64,000 nucleotides of DNA from Thalassotalea sp. (GCA_029237915.1 JAQWHD010000050.1:1-64000), one strand, 5' to 3'. Counted from the first letter of the stretch, positions 36,594 to 47,497 are shown. The notes: generated from the letters alone by a model not told the origin. Program-made: numbers and translations.

Positions 36594-38384
36594 ATGAAGC
36601 ATATACGCAACTTTTCAATTATTGCCCACATTGATCACGGCAAATCAACGTTATCAGATCGCCTTATCCAACACTGTGGTGGTTTACAAGCCCGTGAAAT
36701 GGAAGCCCAAGTTTTAGACTCAATGGATATTGAGCGTGAACGTGGTATTACCATTAAAGCGCAAAGTGTCACTCTAGACTACAAAGCAAAAGACGGTGAA
36801 GTATACCAACTTAACTTTATCGACACGCCTGGTCATGTTGACTTCTCATACGAAGTATCACGCTCACTTGCTGCCTGTGAAGGTGCCTTGTTAGTAGTTG
36901 ACGCTGGACAAGGTGTTGAAGCACAGACTTTAGCTAACTGTTATACCGCGTTAGATATGGAGCTAGAAGTAGTCCCAATCTTAAATAAAATTGATTTGCC
37001 ACAAGCCGATCCTGATCGCGTTGCTGAAGAAATTGAAGACATTATTGGTATTGATGCCACAGATGCTGTGCAATGTTCAGCCAAAACAGGTATTGGTATT
37101 GAAGACGTGCTAGAAAGTATTGTTGCCAATATCCCGCCACCAGTTGGTAATAAAGACGATAACTTACAAGCGCTTATTATTGATTCATGGTTTGATAATT
37201 ACCAAGGTGTTGTGTCATTAGTCCGTATTATTCACGGTGAAGTGAGAAAAGGCGATAAGATGACTGTAATGTCAACTGGCCAGTCTCATCATATCGATAA
37301 AGTCGGTATTTTTACGCCTAAACAAACCGATACTGGTGTGTTAAGAACTGGTGAAGTTGGTTTTATTATTGCTGGTATTAAAGAGATACATGGCGCCCCA
37401 GTAGGTGATACCTTAACTCTTACGCGTAGTCCTGCAACAGAAGTTTTACCAGGTTTTAAGAAAGTAAAACCACAGGTTTATGCGGGTATCTTCCCAATTA
37501 GCTCTGATGATTTTGAAAACTTCCGTGATGCACTAAATAAATTAAGCTTAAACGATGCTTCATTATTCTTTGAGCCGGAAAACTCTGGCGCACTAGGTTT
37601 TGGCTTCCGTTGTGGTTTCTTAGGAATGCTGCACATGGAAATTATTCAAGAGCGTTTAGCTCGTGAATACGATCTAGATTTAATTACCACCGCACCAACG
37701 GTAAACTACGAAGTACTTTGTAATGATGGCAGCGTAGTCAGTATTGATAACCCATCTGATTTACCGCCAGTGAATAACATTGATGAAATTCGTGAGCCTA
37801 TTGTTGAAGCTCATATCTTAGTGCCACAAGAGCATTTAGGTAATGTAATTACCCTGTGTATTGAAAAACGTGGTGTACAAAAGAGTTTGGTTTATCATGG
37901 TAAGCAAGTAGCAGTAACCTATGAGTTACCTATGGCTGAAGTTGTTATGGACTTTTTTGATAAGTTAAAATCTACCAGCCGTGGTTATGCTTCTCTTGAT
38001 TATAACTTTGTACGTTTTGAAGCGTCAGATATGGTGCGTTGTGATATTTTAATCAACGGCGACCGAGTTGACGCATTAGCTATGATCACCCACAGAGCTA
38101 ATTCAGTATCTCGTGGTCGAATGTTAGTAGATAAATTAAAAGAGCTTATTCACCGTCAAATGTTTGACGTTGCAATTCAAGCGGCAATTGGTAGCAACGT
38201 TATTGCTCGTACTACCGTTAAACAGATGCGTAAAAACGTAATTGCAAAATGTTACGGTGGTGATATTTCTCGTAAGAAGAAACTATTACAAAAGCAAAAA
38301 GATGGTAAAAAACGTATGAAGCAAGTAGGTAATGTTGAAGTACCTCAAGAAGCGTTTTTAGCTGTACTTAAATTAGGCAAATAA
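36594..38384 (+). CDS. lepA: Elongation factor 4 (LepA)
   Basis: Ribosome-associated GTPase acting in translation under stress and in 30S assembly. GTPase motifs are clear: G1 [10 protein letters not shown]3 DTPGHVD, G4 NKID. The LepA-specific C-terminal domain is present ([22 protein letters not shown] spans residues shortly before the end). I use the ATG at 36594 (596 aa, starting [12 protein letters not shown], as in other LepA proteins). A 32-residue upstream extension from 36498 is not conserved. lepB follows 9 nt later. Confidence 0.97.
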   Translation: MKHIRNFSIIAHIDHGKSTLSDRLIQHCGGLQAREMEAQVLDSMDIERERGITIKAQSVTLDYKAKDGEVYQLNFIDTPGHVDFSYEVSRSLAACEGALLVVDAGQGVEAQTLANCYTALDMELEVVPILNKIDLPQADPDRVAEEIEDIIGIDATDAVQCSAKTGIGIEDVLESIVANIPPPVGNKDDNLQALIIDSWFDNYQGVVSLVRIIHGEVRKGDKMTVMSTGQSHHIDKVGIFTPKQTDTGVLRTGEVGFIIAGIKEIHGAPVGDTLTLTRSPATEVLPGFKKVKPQVYAGIFPISSDDFENFRDALNKLSLNDASLFFEPENSGALGFGFRCGFLGMLHMEIIQERLAREYDLDLITTAPTVNYEVLCNDGSVVSIDNPSDLPPVNNIDEIREPIVEAHILVPQEHLGNVITLCIEKRGVQKSLVYHGKQVAVTYELPMAEVVMDFFDKLKSTSRGYASLDYNFVRFEASDMVRCDILINGDRVDALAMITHRANSVSRGRMLVDKLKELIHRQMFDVAIQAAIGSNVIARTTVKQMRKNVIAKCYGGDISRKKKLLQKQKDGKKRMKQVGNVEVPQEAFLAVLKLGK

Positions 38385-38393
38385 AGGATTATC

Positions 38394-39314
38394 ATGGCAG
38401 CATATTTTTCACTGTTTTTAGTTGTTATCACTATAGTTACCGGCATTGTTTGGGCATTAGACAAGTTTGTTTATGCACCTAAACGTCAACTTAACTTAGC
38501 CGCAACACAAGAGCAGTGCTCGCAACCTCTTAATGAGGAAGCGGTAGCAAAAATCACTGAGCCAAATGCCTTAGTTGAAACATCAGTACAAGTATTTCCG
38601 GTTATCGCTTTTGTATTAATACTGCGTTCATTTATTTATGAACCATTTCAAATTCCATCAGGCTCGATGATGCCTACCTTATTAGATGGCGATTTTATCT
38701 TGGTTAATAAATTCAATTATGGTCTACGTGAACCTGTAGCTCGTAATAAATTTCTTGAAATTGGCGCACCAGAGCGTGGCGATGTCGTTGTTTTTAAATA
38801 CCCTGTACAACCGCAAATTGATTACATAAAACGTGTTATAGGTTTACCTGGCGATCGAGTTATTTATCGTAATAAAACGTTATTTATTCAACCGGCTTGT
38901 AATACAGGTAAAACACCTTGTCCTGAAATGCAGCAGATTTTAACTGACTTTAAAGCGACAGGCGAACATGAACAAATGGGTATGCCATTAACTCGCTATG
39001 ATGCTCATATGTTTAATAAGACTCATGAGATTTTAGTCAATAATAACACTTACCCACAAACTGCACGCTATTTCAAACAACCTGGTTTAACCCAAGGTGA
39101 GTGGCTAGTACCCGAAGGTGAGTATTTAATGATGGGTGACAATCGCGATAACAGCCTAGATGGTCGTTTTTGGGGATTTGTACCAGAAGAAAACTTAGTG
39201 GGTGAAGCTGTCGCTATATGGATGAGCTTTGATTTTGAACGTCAAGAATCAGACTTTTTGCCTACATGGATCCCATCAGGGGTTCGATTTGAACGAATTG
39301 GCGGGATCAATTAA
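38394..39314 (+). CDS. lepB: Signal peptidase I
   Basis: Inner-membrane serine protease that removes signal peptides from exported proteins. Two N-terminal membrane segments (about residues 1-22 and 64-82) lead to the periplasmic domain with nucleophile Ser91 (IPSGSMMPTL) and general base Lys146 (DYIKRVIGLPGDRV); the later GDNRDNSLDGRFWG box is intact. At 306 aa it is normal for gammaproteobacteria. The rnc gene begins directly after its stop codon. Confidence 0.97.
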   Translation: MAAYFSLFLVVITIVTGIVWALDKFVYAPKRQLNLAATQEQCSQPLNEEAVAKITEPNALVETSVQVFPVIAFVLILRSFIYEPFQIPSGSMMPTLLDGDFILVNKFNYGLREPVARNKFLEIGAPERGDVVVFKYPVQPQIDYIKRVIGLPGDRVIYRNKTLFIQPACNTGKTPCPEMQQILTDFKATGEHEQMGMPLTRYDAHMFNKTHEILVNNNTYPQTARYFKQPGLTQGEWLVPEGEYLMMGDNRDNSLDGRFWGFVPEENLVGEAVAIWMSFDFERQESDFLPTWIPSGVRFERIGGIN

Positions 39315-39998
39315 TTGTCAAAACCTATTCAGTTATCACGCTTAACTACTAAGCTAGGCTATCAATTTAACGATAAACAGTTATTAACCCAAGCGTTAAC
39401 ACATCGTAGTGCTAAAGGGGCTAATAATGAACGCTTAGAATTTTTAGGTGATTCTATTTTGGGCTATGTCATAGCTCGTGAACTGTTTGACCGATTTCCA
39501 AAATCAAGCGAAGGTGAATTAACGCGTATGCGTTCATCGCTTGTTAGAGGTGTAACCTTAGCTGATATTGGTCGTGATTTTGATTTAGGCGATTATTTAG
39601 TTTTAGGTCCTGGTGAGCTTAAAAGCGGTGGTTTTCGTCGAGATTCAATATTAGAAGATGCGGTTGAGGCTATCATCGGCGCTGTATTTTTAGACTCTGA
39701 TATGGATAATTGCCGAGCTCTAATCTTGACTTGGTTTGAAACTCGAATAAACAAGATCCAACCTGGCTTAACGCAAAAAGATCCCAAAACTCGCTTGCAA
39801 GAATACTTGCAAGGGCGCAAGAAACCGCTACCACTTTATGAAGTTACCGATACTAAAGGGCAATCGCACAATCAAGAATTTACTGTGAGTTGCAGTGTGC
39901 AAGGCCTAGCTGATGTGATCATTAGTAAAGGTACTTCACGTCGCAAAGCCGAACAAGGCGCAGCTGAAAAAGCTCTGGAGTTACTTAATGTCAAATAA
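39315..39998 (+). CDS. rnc: Ribonuclease III
   Basis: Double-strand-specific endoribonuclease for rRNA and mRNA processing. The catalytic signature [13 protein letters not shown] and the acidic [10 protein letters not shown] are present, followed by a double-stranded RNA-binding domain with the terminal [14 protein letters not shown]. Translation starts at a TTG directly after the lepB stop, suggesting reinitiation or low-level translation. The 3' end overlaps the era start by 11 nt. 227 aa, full length. Confidence 0.96.
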   Translation: MSKPIQLSRLTTKLGYQFNDKQLLTQALTHRSAKGANNERLEFLGDSILGYVIARELFDRFPKSSEGELTRMRSSLVRGVTLADIGRDFDLGDYLVLGPGELKSGGFRRDSILEDAVEAIIGAVFLDSDMDNCRALILTWFETRINKIQPGLTQKDPKTRLQEYLQGRKKPLPLYEVTDTKGQSHNQEFTVSCSVQGLADVIISKGTSRRKAEQGAAEKALELLNVK

Positions 39999-40899
39999 TG
40001 CACAACATTGTGGTTTAATCGCAATTGTCGGCCGTCCTAATGTCGGCAAATCAACGTTACTTAATGCTTTGCTTGGGCAGAAAATTAGTATTACTTCGCG
40101 TAAACCCCAAACTACACGTCATCGCATACTTGGTATTTTAACCGAAGGTGACAGCCAAGCGGTATTAGTTGACACTCCTGGTCTGCATAACGAAGAAAAA
40201 CGTGCGATAAACCGTTTAATGAATCGTGCAGCGAGTAGCTCTATTGCTGAAGTTGAAATGATCATGTTTTTAGTTGAAGGTACTAATTGGACCGACGACG
40301 ATGAACTTGTACTATCTAAAGTTAAAAACAGTGGCGTACCTACTGTTTTAGTGGTTAATAAAATTGATAACGTGCAAGATAAAGAAATATTATTACCGCA
40401 CTTACAAAAACTTGGCGAAATGCATAATTTCAAGCAAATCGTTCCTATTAGTGCATCTAAAGGCGACAAAGTTGACCACATACGCGATCTTTGTATGCAG
40501 TCTTTACCGGAAGGTGAATTTTGGTTCCCGGAAGACTATGTAACCGATCGTTCTTCTCGCTTTATGGCTTCTGAAATTGTTCGTGAAAAACTTATTCGCT
40601 TTACTGGTGATGAATTACCTTATTCAACTACCGTTGAAATAGAACAGTTTAAAACGGATGAAAAGGGCACTATTCACATTAATGCCTTGATCTTGGTTGA
40701 ACGTGATACGCAAAAGCGCATAGTGATTGGTAACAAGGGCGAAAAGCTTAAAACTATCGGCCGTGAAGCACGTAAAGATATGGAAGAGTTATTCGACCGT
40801 AAAGTGTTCTTAGAGACTTGGGTTAAAGTTAAAAGTGGCTGGGCAGATGATGAGCGAGCTTTACGTAGTTTAGGCTACGGCGACGATTATTCAGGTTAA
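39988..40899 (+). CDS. era: GTPase Era
   Basis: Essential GTPase that checks 16S rRNA 3'-end maturation. G motifs: GRPNVGKST (G1), DTPGLH (G3), NKID (G4), SASKGD (G5). The KH domain follows, with [18 protein letters not shown] and the closing [11 protein letters not shown]. At 303 aa it is normal. It overlaps rnc, and recO follows 41 nt later, so the rnc-era-recO order of gammaproteobacteria is kept. Confidence 0.97.
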   Translation: MSNNAQHCGLIAIVGRPNVGKSTLLNALLGQKISITSRKPQTTRHRILGILTEGDSQAVLVDTPGLHNEEKRAINRLMNRAASSSIAEVEMIMFLVEGTNWTDDDELVLSKVKNSGVPTVLVVNKIDNVQDKEILLPHLQKLGEMHNFKQIVPISASKGDKVDHIRDLCMQSLPEGEFWFPEDYVTDRSSRFMASEIVREKLIRFTGDELPYSTTVEIEQFKTDEKGTIHINALILVERDTQKRIVIGNKGEKLKTIGREARKDMEELFDRKVFLETWVKVKSGWADDERALRSLGYGDDYSG

Positions 40900-40940
40900 C
40901 GCTTTTTTCATTTCTACCCCTAGGGTGTATAAGAGTTATT

Positions 40941-41747
40941 ATGGCGCGGATCAAAGAAATTGCATTGCATCGAGCTTACCTATTGCATTCGCGTCCTTAT
41001 CGAGACAGTAGTTTATTAGTCGACTTACTCAGTGAAGAACATGGCCACGTAAGCGCCATTGTCTATGTGGGTAAAAGTAAAAAGTCTAATAAAAAAGGCT
41101 TGCTTCAACCTTTTTCAAGCTTGCAAATAGAGCTTAAAGGGCAAAGCGATTTAAAAACATTATCACAGTTAGAACCTGCAGAGAAAAGCTTACAACTAAG
41201 TAGCACATTTCTATACAGTGGCTTTTATTTAAATGAGTTAATGGTGCGTCTACTGCCCGAAAACATTCCATGTCCTGAGCTGTTTCACTTATACCAAAGC
41301 AGCATCAATGCCTTGTCGCAGCAACACAGTATTGAACCTATTTTACGACGTTTCGAATTAAGCTTGTTAGAAGAGCTTGGCATGTCGATAGACTTTTCAT
41401 CTATAGATGAACAATTACTAGAGGCTGATAATGAAACGGCTGAGTCTTCTTTTGAAGATGGTCAATATCTAATGGCAAACGAGCAAGACAGCAACACCTT
41501 TCGTATTAATGAGCCTAAACCTGTATATTGGCATTTTATTCCTGAGCAGGGCTTTATTCGCGCCGATGGCACGCTAAACTTCCCTAGCTATAAACAATTG
41601 CATTTACAGGAAATTGGCCATGGTAATTTTACTGACGCAAACGTATTATTAACTTGTAAGCAATTAATGCGACAAGTACTGCAGCTATATCTTGGTAACA
41701 AACCATTGAATAGCAGAAAATTATTTTTTAACCGCTTAGCTAAATAA
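40941..41747 (+). CDS. recO: DNA repair protein RecO
   Basis: Annealing and RecA-loading factor of the RecFOR pathway. The N-terminal OB fold reads RAYLLHSRPYRDSSLLVDLLSEEHG, and the helical part contains YLNELMVRLLPE and FELSLLEELG; the zinc-binding cysteines of some RecO proteins are not present here, as in other gammaproteobacteria. A polar, acidic stretch near residues 150-185 is variable in the family. 268 aa. Confidence 0.93.
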   Translation: MARIKEIALHRAYLLHSRPYRDSSLLVDLLSEEHGHVSAIVYVGKSKKSNKKGLLQPFSSLQIELKGQSDLKTLSQLEPAEKSLQLSSTFLYSGFYLNELMVRLLPENIPCPELFHLYQSSINALSQQHSIEPILRRFELSLLEELGMSIDFSSIDEQLLEADNETAESSFEDGQYLMANEQDSNTFRINEPKPVYWHFIPEQGFIRADGTLNFPSYKQLHLQEIGHGNFTDANVLLTCKQLMRQVLQLYLGNKPLNSRKLFFNRLAK

Positions 41748-41794
41748 AAATCTATTATTAGATTTCGCTAAGAATATTTATAGAGACAAATACA

Positions 41795-42526
41795 ATGAGT
41801 GATATTTTATTAGGTGTTAATGTTGATCATATCGCCACCTTGCGACAAGCACGTGGCACAACATACCCTGATCCAGCCCATGCTGCTGCTGTAGCTGAGC
41901 ACGCTGGTGCCGATGGCATAACCATTCACCTGCGCGAAGACCGTCGTCATATTAATGACAGAGACGTACAAGTGATGGCAAATACCATTCAATCGCGCAT
42001 GAACTTAGAAATGGCCGTTACCGAAGAAATGCTTAACATTGCGTGCCAAGTAAAACCTGTCTTTTGTTGTTTGGTACCTGAAAAACGTGAAGAGCTTACC
42101 ACCGAAGGTGGTTTAGATGTAGCAGGGCAGTTGGATAAAGTCACTGCCGCGGTGAGTCAATTAGCTAATGAAAACATTCTAGTAAGCTTATTTATTGATG
42201 CCGATCTTATCCAGATTGATGCCGCTAAATCTTCTGGTGCACCATTTATTGAAATCCATACCGGTTGTTATGCAGACGCTAGCACTGAAGAAGAGCAACT
42301 TGCTGAATTAGAGCGCTTAACTAAAGGCATAAAATATGCTGCAAGTATTGGTTTGAAGGTAAATGCTGGTCATGGCTTAAACTACTTTAATGTAAAACCT
42401 ATTGCTGCTATTGAAGAAATTATCGAACTTAATATTGGCCATGCCATTATTGCTAGAGCCGCTATTGATGGTTTAGATAAAGCGGTACGTGATATGAAAC
42501 GCTTAATGATTGAAGCTCGTTTATAA
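41795..42526 (+). CDS. pdxJ: Pyridoxine 5'-phosphate synthase PdxJ
   Basis: TIM-barrel enzyme that makes pyridoxine 5'-phosphate from 1-deoxyxylulose 5-phosphate and 3-amino-2-oxopropyl phosphate. Characteristic segments are [16 protein letters not shown] at the N-terminus, [12 protein letters not shown], and the C-terminal [12 protein letters not shown]. 243 aa, full length. In most relatives acpS follows directly; here ruvX follows instead after 65 nt. Confidence 0.97.
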   Translation: MSDILLGVNVDHIATLRQARGTTYPDPAHAAAVAEHAGADGITIHLREDRRHINDRDVQVMANTIQSRMNLEMAVTEEMLNIACQVKPVFCCLVPEKREELTTEGGLDVAGQLDKVTAAVSQLANENILVSLFIDADLIQIDAAKSSGAPFIEIHTGCYADASTEEEQLAELERLTKGIKYAASIGLKVNAGHGLNYFNVKPIAAIEEIIELNIGHAIIARAAIDGLDKAVRDMKRLMIEARL

Positions 42527-42591
42527 TTAATAGTTAGCCTAGATACAAATGTACTTAGGATTGCTTCACAGGTTAAATAACAGGACATAAT

Positions 42592-43023
42592 ATGGCTAGT
42601 GCAGGGCAACGTACACTTCTTGGGTTTGATTTTGGTACGAGTTATATTGGCACTGCGATCGGGCAAGAAATAACCGGTACAGCGTCGCAGTTAAAAGCGG
42701 TAAAAGCTAAAGATGGCATTCCAAACTGGTCGGATATTGAAAAAATAATAAAGGAGTGGCAACCTGATTTATTAGTAATAGGCCTACCATTAAATATGGA
42801 TGGTACAGAGCAGCCGATCAGCGCACGAGCTCGTAAGTTTGCCAATCGACTGACCGGCCGTTTCGCTATTAAATGTGAATTACAAGATGAGCGTTTAACT
42901 ACTGCAGATGCGAAAGCGCAACTTTTTGAGCAAGGTGGCTATCGTAATCTGCAAAAAGACAACGTTGACTGCCAATCAGCGGTCATTATCCTTGAAAGTT
43001 TCATGGATAAAGGCACAGAGTAA
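42592..43023 (+). CDS. ruvX: Holliday junction resolvase-like RuvX (YqgF)
   Basis: RNase H-fold protein of the RuvX/YqgF family, linked to 16S rRNA 5'-end processing. The N-terminal acidic motif [15 protein letters not shown], the central [14 protein letters not shown] and the DERLTT segment are conserved, with the last Asp in [12 protein letters not shown]. 143 aa is normal. Its usual neighbour yqgE is not here; its position behind pdxJ is unusual. A modest hairpin follows. Confidence 0.95.
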   Translation: MASAGQRTLLGFDFGTSYIGTAIGQEITGTASQLKAVKAKDGIPNWSDIEKIIKEWQPDLLVIGLPLNMDGTEQPISARARKFANRLTGRFAIKCELQDERLTTADAKAQLFEQGGYRNLQKDNVDCQSAVIILESFMDKGTE

Positions 43024-43044
43024 TTTTGTTATGAGACTAAAACA

Positions 43045-43074
43045 GGGTGAATAGCATGATGTTATTCACCTTTA
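43045..43074. terminator. Candidate terminator between ruvX and the first GGDEF gene
   Basis: GGTGAATA (43046-43053) pairs with TATTCACC (43063-43070), followed by three T. The genes are convergent. Confidence 0.5.
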
Positions 43075-43106
43075 TGTAGCAGTGTATCGCTATCAACAGA
43101 AAGTCA

Positions 43107-44873
43107 TCAAGTATCGATTACATGAACTAGCCTATTCTTACCTTGCGCTTTTGCTGTGCGTAGCGCTATATCGGAATCGTTAAGCAATTGCCGTAAGTGA
43201 TAGCCACTTGTCTGAGTATCTGCAACACCAATACTACAATTGCTATCAAAACGATAACTTACTTTAGACGTATCCAGTTGTTGAAAAGTTTGTAGTATTT
43301 TATTTGCCAATGATTTCATTTCAGCCAATGATTGTTCAGTCATTAGAATTGCAAATTCATCGCCCCCCATTCGACCAATGATTTCATTGTTAGAGCACAC
43401 TTTTCTGCATGCCTGAATACCATACTTTATTACCCAGTCACCGCGATCGCTGTTGTGTATTAAATTGATCCTAGCCATGTCATCTAAATTTAAAATAAGT
43501 AATCCACAAAGTTTATTATTTGCTTCTTGTTGCTTTAAAATATTCTCTGCTTGTATGATAAATTCATGTCTTTGATATTCTTTAGTACTGGGGTCATTAA
43601 CTGAGTTTGTATTAGCGACTTTAATCTTTTGTCTAACTCGATAAATAGAAAAAACTTGATAACTAATAAATAATAAAAATAAAACCTCTATGGTTATTTG
43701 AATCAGTCGATAACGACGAAAAGAATCATTACCTTCTTTTTCCACTACCTGCATAGCGTTATTTAACTTTAATCTATTATCATAAAGTTCTACATCGTCC
43801 TCTATAGACATTAACCCTTGCTTACCTTGTTCTATACCTAGTGCCTTTAAATGAATAAGCTGTGTAAATTCATCGTATGCATTGCTATACAGTTTTAAGT
43901 ATTCAACTGCTGTAAAATGATCACCTTGTTGTAATGCAATTTTATATAAAACATCATATGCCCAAGTTTTAGGTAAAGGTTCATTTAAATTGTCGACATA
44001 TTTTAATGTTTCTAATGCATACTTTTCAGCAAGAATGGCATTACCTAAATGCATGTAGCTAGAAGCTAAATAGGCATTGTATTCGGCTTTGTTTAATAAT
44101 GTATGAATCGTCTTTGAGCGTTCTATTTCTTTGTTTAATAGGTTAATTGCACCTTGATATTGTTGTCTTTCAATATATATACGAGCTAAGTCTGCAATAT
44201 AATTTTGCACCAAAGGCTCTTCATCGATACTTAAACAAGAGTTTTGTGTTGCTTTAATGCTTTTATCCGTTAATTTTATTTTGCCTAAATGCACGTCCGT
44301 TTGGGTTTGTTGTACATCAGTAAAGCATTGTTCTCTTGATGTTAACTGGTACTTAGACAGCTTCTCTATGTAAGTTTCAGCTTTGTCAAACAGACTTAAT
44401 TGATTATAAAACGAAATTAGAGTAATTAGCGTGTTATGTAATATATTGCTTGGTATTGCAAAAGACTCATTATTAATGATTTCTAGTATTTTGGGGACAA
44501 ATTGCGAGGCACCACCATAGTCGCGCAGTAGTACTTTTATTTGTAACATATCTGCATAAGCCCTTAAGGCTATATGGGGGTTGCCGGTTAACGTTAGGTT
44601 ATGGTGCACATCTAATGCCCGATAATACTTACCCCGCATTGTTTCTAGATAACCGGTTAAATACACTAGCTCTATACGTTGGTCTGTAGTTAATTCTTCA
44701 CGGCGATGATTTAGTCTAAACAATAACTCTTGGCTTAATTTAGGATCGGAGCTTTTTATTGCCATCGCTTGCTTATAAATATCTAATATAGGGCGATCAG
44801 ATGTATTACTAAAACCTGTAATGGTCAGTATGCAAAGTAGCCAAGTAACACTGATTAGTATTTTTTTTATCAT
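43107..44873 (-). CDS. Membrane diguanylate cyclase with TPR-like sensor region
   Basis: A 588-aa protein with a signal/anchor at the N-terminus (about residues 1-20), a helical tetratricopeptide-like region (about 30-370), a membrane helix (about 400-420) and a C-terminal GGDEF domain with intact GGDEF at 503-507 (IGRMGGDEF). The residues where an RxxD inhibitory site would sit read CSNNE, so product inhibition by c-di-GMP looks unlikely. The first GGDEF motif is also divergent (DPSTKEYQRHEF). Probably makes c-di-GMP in response to a periplasmic cue. It lies 42 bp after a paralogous gene in the same direction. Confidence 0.82.
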   Translation of the reverse strand: MIKKILISVTWLLCILTITGFSNTSDRPILDIYKQAMAIKSSDPKLSQELLFRLNHRREELTTDQRIELVYLTGYLETMRGKYYRALDVHHNLTLTGNPHIALRAYADMLQIKVLLRDYGGASQFVPKILEIINNESFAIPSNILHNTLITLISFYNQLSLFDKAETYIEKLSKYQLTSREQCFTDVQQTQTDVHLGKIKLTDKSIKATQNSCLSIDEEPLVQNYIADLARIYIERQQYQGAINLLNKEIERSKTIHTLLNKAEYNAYLASSYMHLGNAILAEKYALETLKYVDNLNEPLPKTWAYDVLYKIALQQGDHFTAVEYLKLYSNAYDEFTQLIHLKALGIEQGKQGLMSIEDDVELYDNRLKLNNAMQVVEKEGNDSFRRYRLIQITIEVLFLLFISYQVFSIYRVRQKIKVANTNSVNDPSTKEYQRHEFIIQAENILKQQEANNKLCGLLILNLDDMARINLIHNSDRGDWVIKYGIQACRKVCSNNEIIGRMGGDEFAILMTEQSLAEMKSLANKILQTFQQLDTSKVSYRFDSNCSIGVADTQTSGYHLRQLLNDSDIALRTAKAQGKNRLVHVIDT

Positions 44874-44915
44874 GACAAGAGTCTATTTTTAACCACGTGT
44901 ATTTTCTGCCTTTTA

Positions 44916-46814
44916 TTAAAAAACATAAGTAAGTTTATCTTCAATAATGTATTTGCTTCTTTCGCTCATACTTAATTCAAATTCAACTACTTGGTTTTTA
45001 CCTTGCACCCTGGCAACCTGCATTGCGCTATTGCTGTCCGAAAGCAGGTTTTTAGGGACGTAGTTGCAAATTTTGGTATCGCTAACACCAATACTGGCTG
45101 TTATTTTATAATCTATAGTGCCATCTATACTTTTTAGTATTCGTAACTGTTGTAACAACTTATTAGCTACAACCCCGGCTTTTATTTGATCTGTATTTCT
45201 TAACGCGATACAAAACTCTGTAGCCCCAGTTCGGCCGTAAGCTGCTTTTTCGTTTTGCAATTTAGTAAAGAATACTTTCATTTGTTTTAATATATAATCA
45301 CCATGCTCAAAACCATAATCTTTGTTTATACGATGAAAATCATCTAATTTAAGCGTTATCAGCGATAAGTGTTGCTGTAAGCTTTTTTCTTGATAAATTA
45401 CACCCGCAAGAGAGTCAATAAAATAACGCCGCGAAAAGAGCCCTGTTAATGGATCTTTGTAAGCTTTATTTAATAGGCCTTGATGATAGGCTTTTAACCA
45501 AAAGGTAAGCCCATATAAAATAAAACAAAAAAGGAATAGCCCTATAATAATATTAAAATGTAGGGATACACTTTGCTCTAAATTTGTATTTTCTTGACGT
45601 AGTCGTTCATCATTAGCAATGCTGCTGCTGTTATCGATTAATAGCTGCTTTAATTTTTTACTTTGCTCTACAGTTTGATGCCTTGCCATAGCGCTGGCCA
45701 TTTTTTTACGTAGCTCGATGTCGGCGATTAATTGTTTGGTTTTATGGTGCTGTTGTGCGTAATTGAGAGCTTTTTCTGGCTGATTATCTAATAGATATAA
45801 ATCAGTGAGGCTGTCAAAAAGCTCCAAAGCATACATTGTTTTTGTGTGGTTTTTTATGAGTTCTAGTGCGGCGCTTGCGCTAATATTTGCGGCCAATAAT
45901 TTTTTTTGTGCGGTATACGCTTTAGTAAGTAATACATGGAATGAAAAGTTATGCATGATAAAACCGCCAGTTAAAATAACTTGTTCATGTTCGAGTAAAC
46001 TTGTTATGGCTAAATCGTATTGTTGCTCGGCAATTAAAGCGTTAGCGTTTTCAATGATTAAGCTGTTGGCAATAATAACCTCACCAATTAAGTTGCAGTC
46101 ATTAATGCTTTTTAGAATAAATTCATCGTTGGCGGTTACTTGTTTTGCGCCTAAATAACTTAGCGCCTGGTGATGAGCTAATGTACAAAGCTCTTTACTC
46201 GGCATAGTACTTCTGTTGATTAAACTGAAATAATTTAACGCCAGTTGAAACTTTCCTAAATCGTTATAAAAATAGCCCACCATTATATACGCATTGTTTT
46301 TGTGGAGGTTTAAATCATCAAGCGTTGCTGCATCATTAAGTAATGAATCAATAAGCGCAAATGAGTTAGAGTAATCATTGTAAAGGATGGCCATATTTAA
46401 TTGCGCAGTTAAGCTTATCACTCGTATTTCGCTATTACTGGAGTGTTCAAATTGTTTATATATTTTAATGGCTTGTTCATTTTTACCACTTATTGCAAAT
46501 GCATAGCCGCGTAAATACAGAATGAGTTCTCGTTGTTTTTGGCTTAATTGAGCTTGCTCATCATTTGCTTCTAGGCTTTCAAGTAGAACTAAGTTTTCAT
46601 TAAATTGTGGTCTGTCTGATAGACGTATTTCGATACTGTGTTTGATTAAGGCATCAATTTCACTGCTACTCAGATGATTAGCCAATGCTGGTTTTGTTAT
46701 GGCGAAGGGGATGCTCAGGCTAATTAATATTAGCAATAATAGGTTTACCTTCGACAGCTTTGCAGCAATCGATTTTAAGGTGCAACAGACGTATTTATTG
46801 ATTGTTTTTTTCAT
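44916..46814 (-). CDS. GGDEF-domain membrane protein with degenerate active site
   Basis: Paralogue of the next gene: signal/anchor (LLLLILISLSIPFAI), a long TPR-like helical region, a membrane helix (IIIGLFLFCFILYGLTFWL) and a GGDEF domain. Its signature reads RTGATEF at 45213-45227 instead of GGDEF, losing the second Gly and the metal-binding Asp/Glu, so cyclase activity is unlikely. The first half of the domain is well kept (DPLTGLFSRRYF). I start at the ATG at 46814 (632 aa); a longer frame from 46967 would run into the acetyltransferase gene. The ribosome-binding site is weak. Confidence 0.78.
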   Translation of the reverse strand: MKKTINKYVCCTLKSIAAKLSKVNLLLLILISLSIPFAITKPALANHLSSSEIDALIKHSIEIRLSDRPQFNENLVLLESLEANDEQAQLSQKQRELILYLRGYAFAISGKNEQAIKIYKQFEHSSNSEIRVISLTAQLNMAILYNDYSNSFALIDSLLNDAATLDDLNLHKNNAYIMVGYFYNDLGKFQLALNYFSLINRSTMPSKELCTLAHHQALSYLGAKQVTANDEFILKSINDCNLIGEVIIANSLIIENANALIAEQQYDLAITSLLEHEQVILTGGFIMHNFSFHVLLTKAYTAQKKLLAANISASAALELIKNHTKTMYALELFDSLTDLYLLDNQPEKALNYAQQHHKTKQLIADIELRKKMASAMARHQTVEQSKKLKQLLIDNSSSIANDERLRQENTNLEQSVSLHFNIIIGLFLFCFILYGLTFWLKAYHQGLLNKAYKDPLTGLFSRRYFIDSLAGVIYQEKSLQQHLSLITLKLDDFHRINKDYGFEHGDYILKQMKVFFTKLQNEKAAYGRTGATEFCIALRNTDQIKAGVVANKLLQQLRILKSIDGTIDYKITASIGVSDTKICNYVPKNLLSDSNSAMQVARVQGKNQVVEFELSMSERSKYIIEDKLTYVF

Positions 46815-46933
46815 TAACTTTTTAGTATAGATAAGCTTATTTGCTCTAGATAACAGTTTAAATAATATAACAAATTTGCTATGAAAGTTCGTTAATTTAC
46901 TGATGTTAGCTACTATTTTGTTTGAATTGATAT

Positions 46934-47473
46934 TTATTTGTGCAGAGGATTGTCTATTTGCCAACAATATTCAGTGTCTGTTTTATGTAAAGGGTAAGGT
47001 AAAGCAAGGATGGTATTAATCATCGCGGTATTATTTACCTCTGTTCTGATCATTATGTTGGTAATATCAAGATCGTTAAAAGCAAAAGATAAAAGCTCAG
47101 CTAATACTTCTTGCGCAATACCTTGGCCAAAATGTTCACTACTCAAATATATCCCCATCTCAACTGAAGTTCTATACTTGTTCCATACTAAAGCACATAA
47201 ACCTAAAGGCTGCTGAATTAAACATTGCGTCTGTGTGTTTTCAGTGTTGCTATGAATCAAATTGGTGATCATAAACGTTAAAATCGAACCTTTACGATTA
47301 AGTCTTAAACTAAAGTTAAATTCTTGCAGGGCTTTTTCTTCGGGTAATACACCACCAACAAATTGGCAGGTTATGGGGTCTTGATGCAGCTTAATGTAGA
47401 AGTCTTTATCGGCAAGCGTCATTAAACGCATGTTAAAACGTTTGCTAGAGAATTGAGGAATGCGAAAGGGCAT
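46934..47473 (-). CDS. GNAT family N-acetyltransferase
   Basis: A 179-aa acetyltransferase of the RimJ/RimL-like branch. The opening FSSKRFNMRLMTLADKDF and the acetyl-CoA loop MGIYLSSEHFGQGIAQEVLAELL (about residues 108-130) fit the fold, with the terminal strand NNTAMINTILALPYPL in place of the usual beta-bulge region. A substrate cannot be named. It is 120 bp upstream of the degenerate GGDEF gene, in the same direction, and downstream of serA. Confidence 0.78.
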   Translation of the reverse strand: MPFRIPQFSSKRFNMRLMTLADKDFYIKLHQDPITCQFVGGVLPEEKALQEFNFSLRLNRKGSILTFMITNLIHSNTENTQTQCLIQQPLGLCALVWNKYRTSVEMGIYLSSEHFGQGIAQEVLAELLSFAFNDLDITNIMIRTEVNNTAMINTILALPYPLHKTDTEYCWQIDNPLHK

Positions 47474-47497
47474 AAATATGAATGGCTATTTGATATT

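Noticed and set aside
46815-46967. Longer N-terminus for the degenerate GGDEF protein
   Set aside because: It would overlap the GNAT gene and place a non-signal segment before the apparent signal/anchor.
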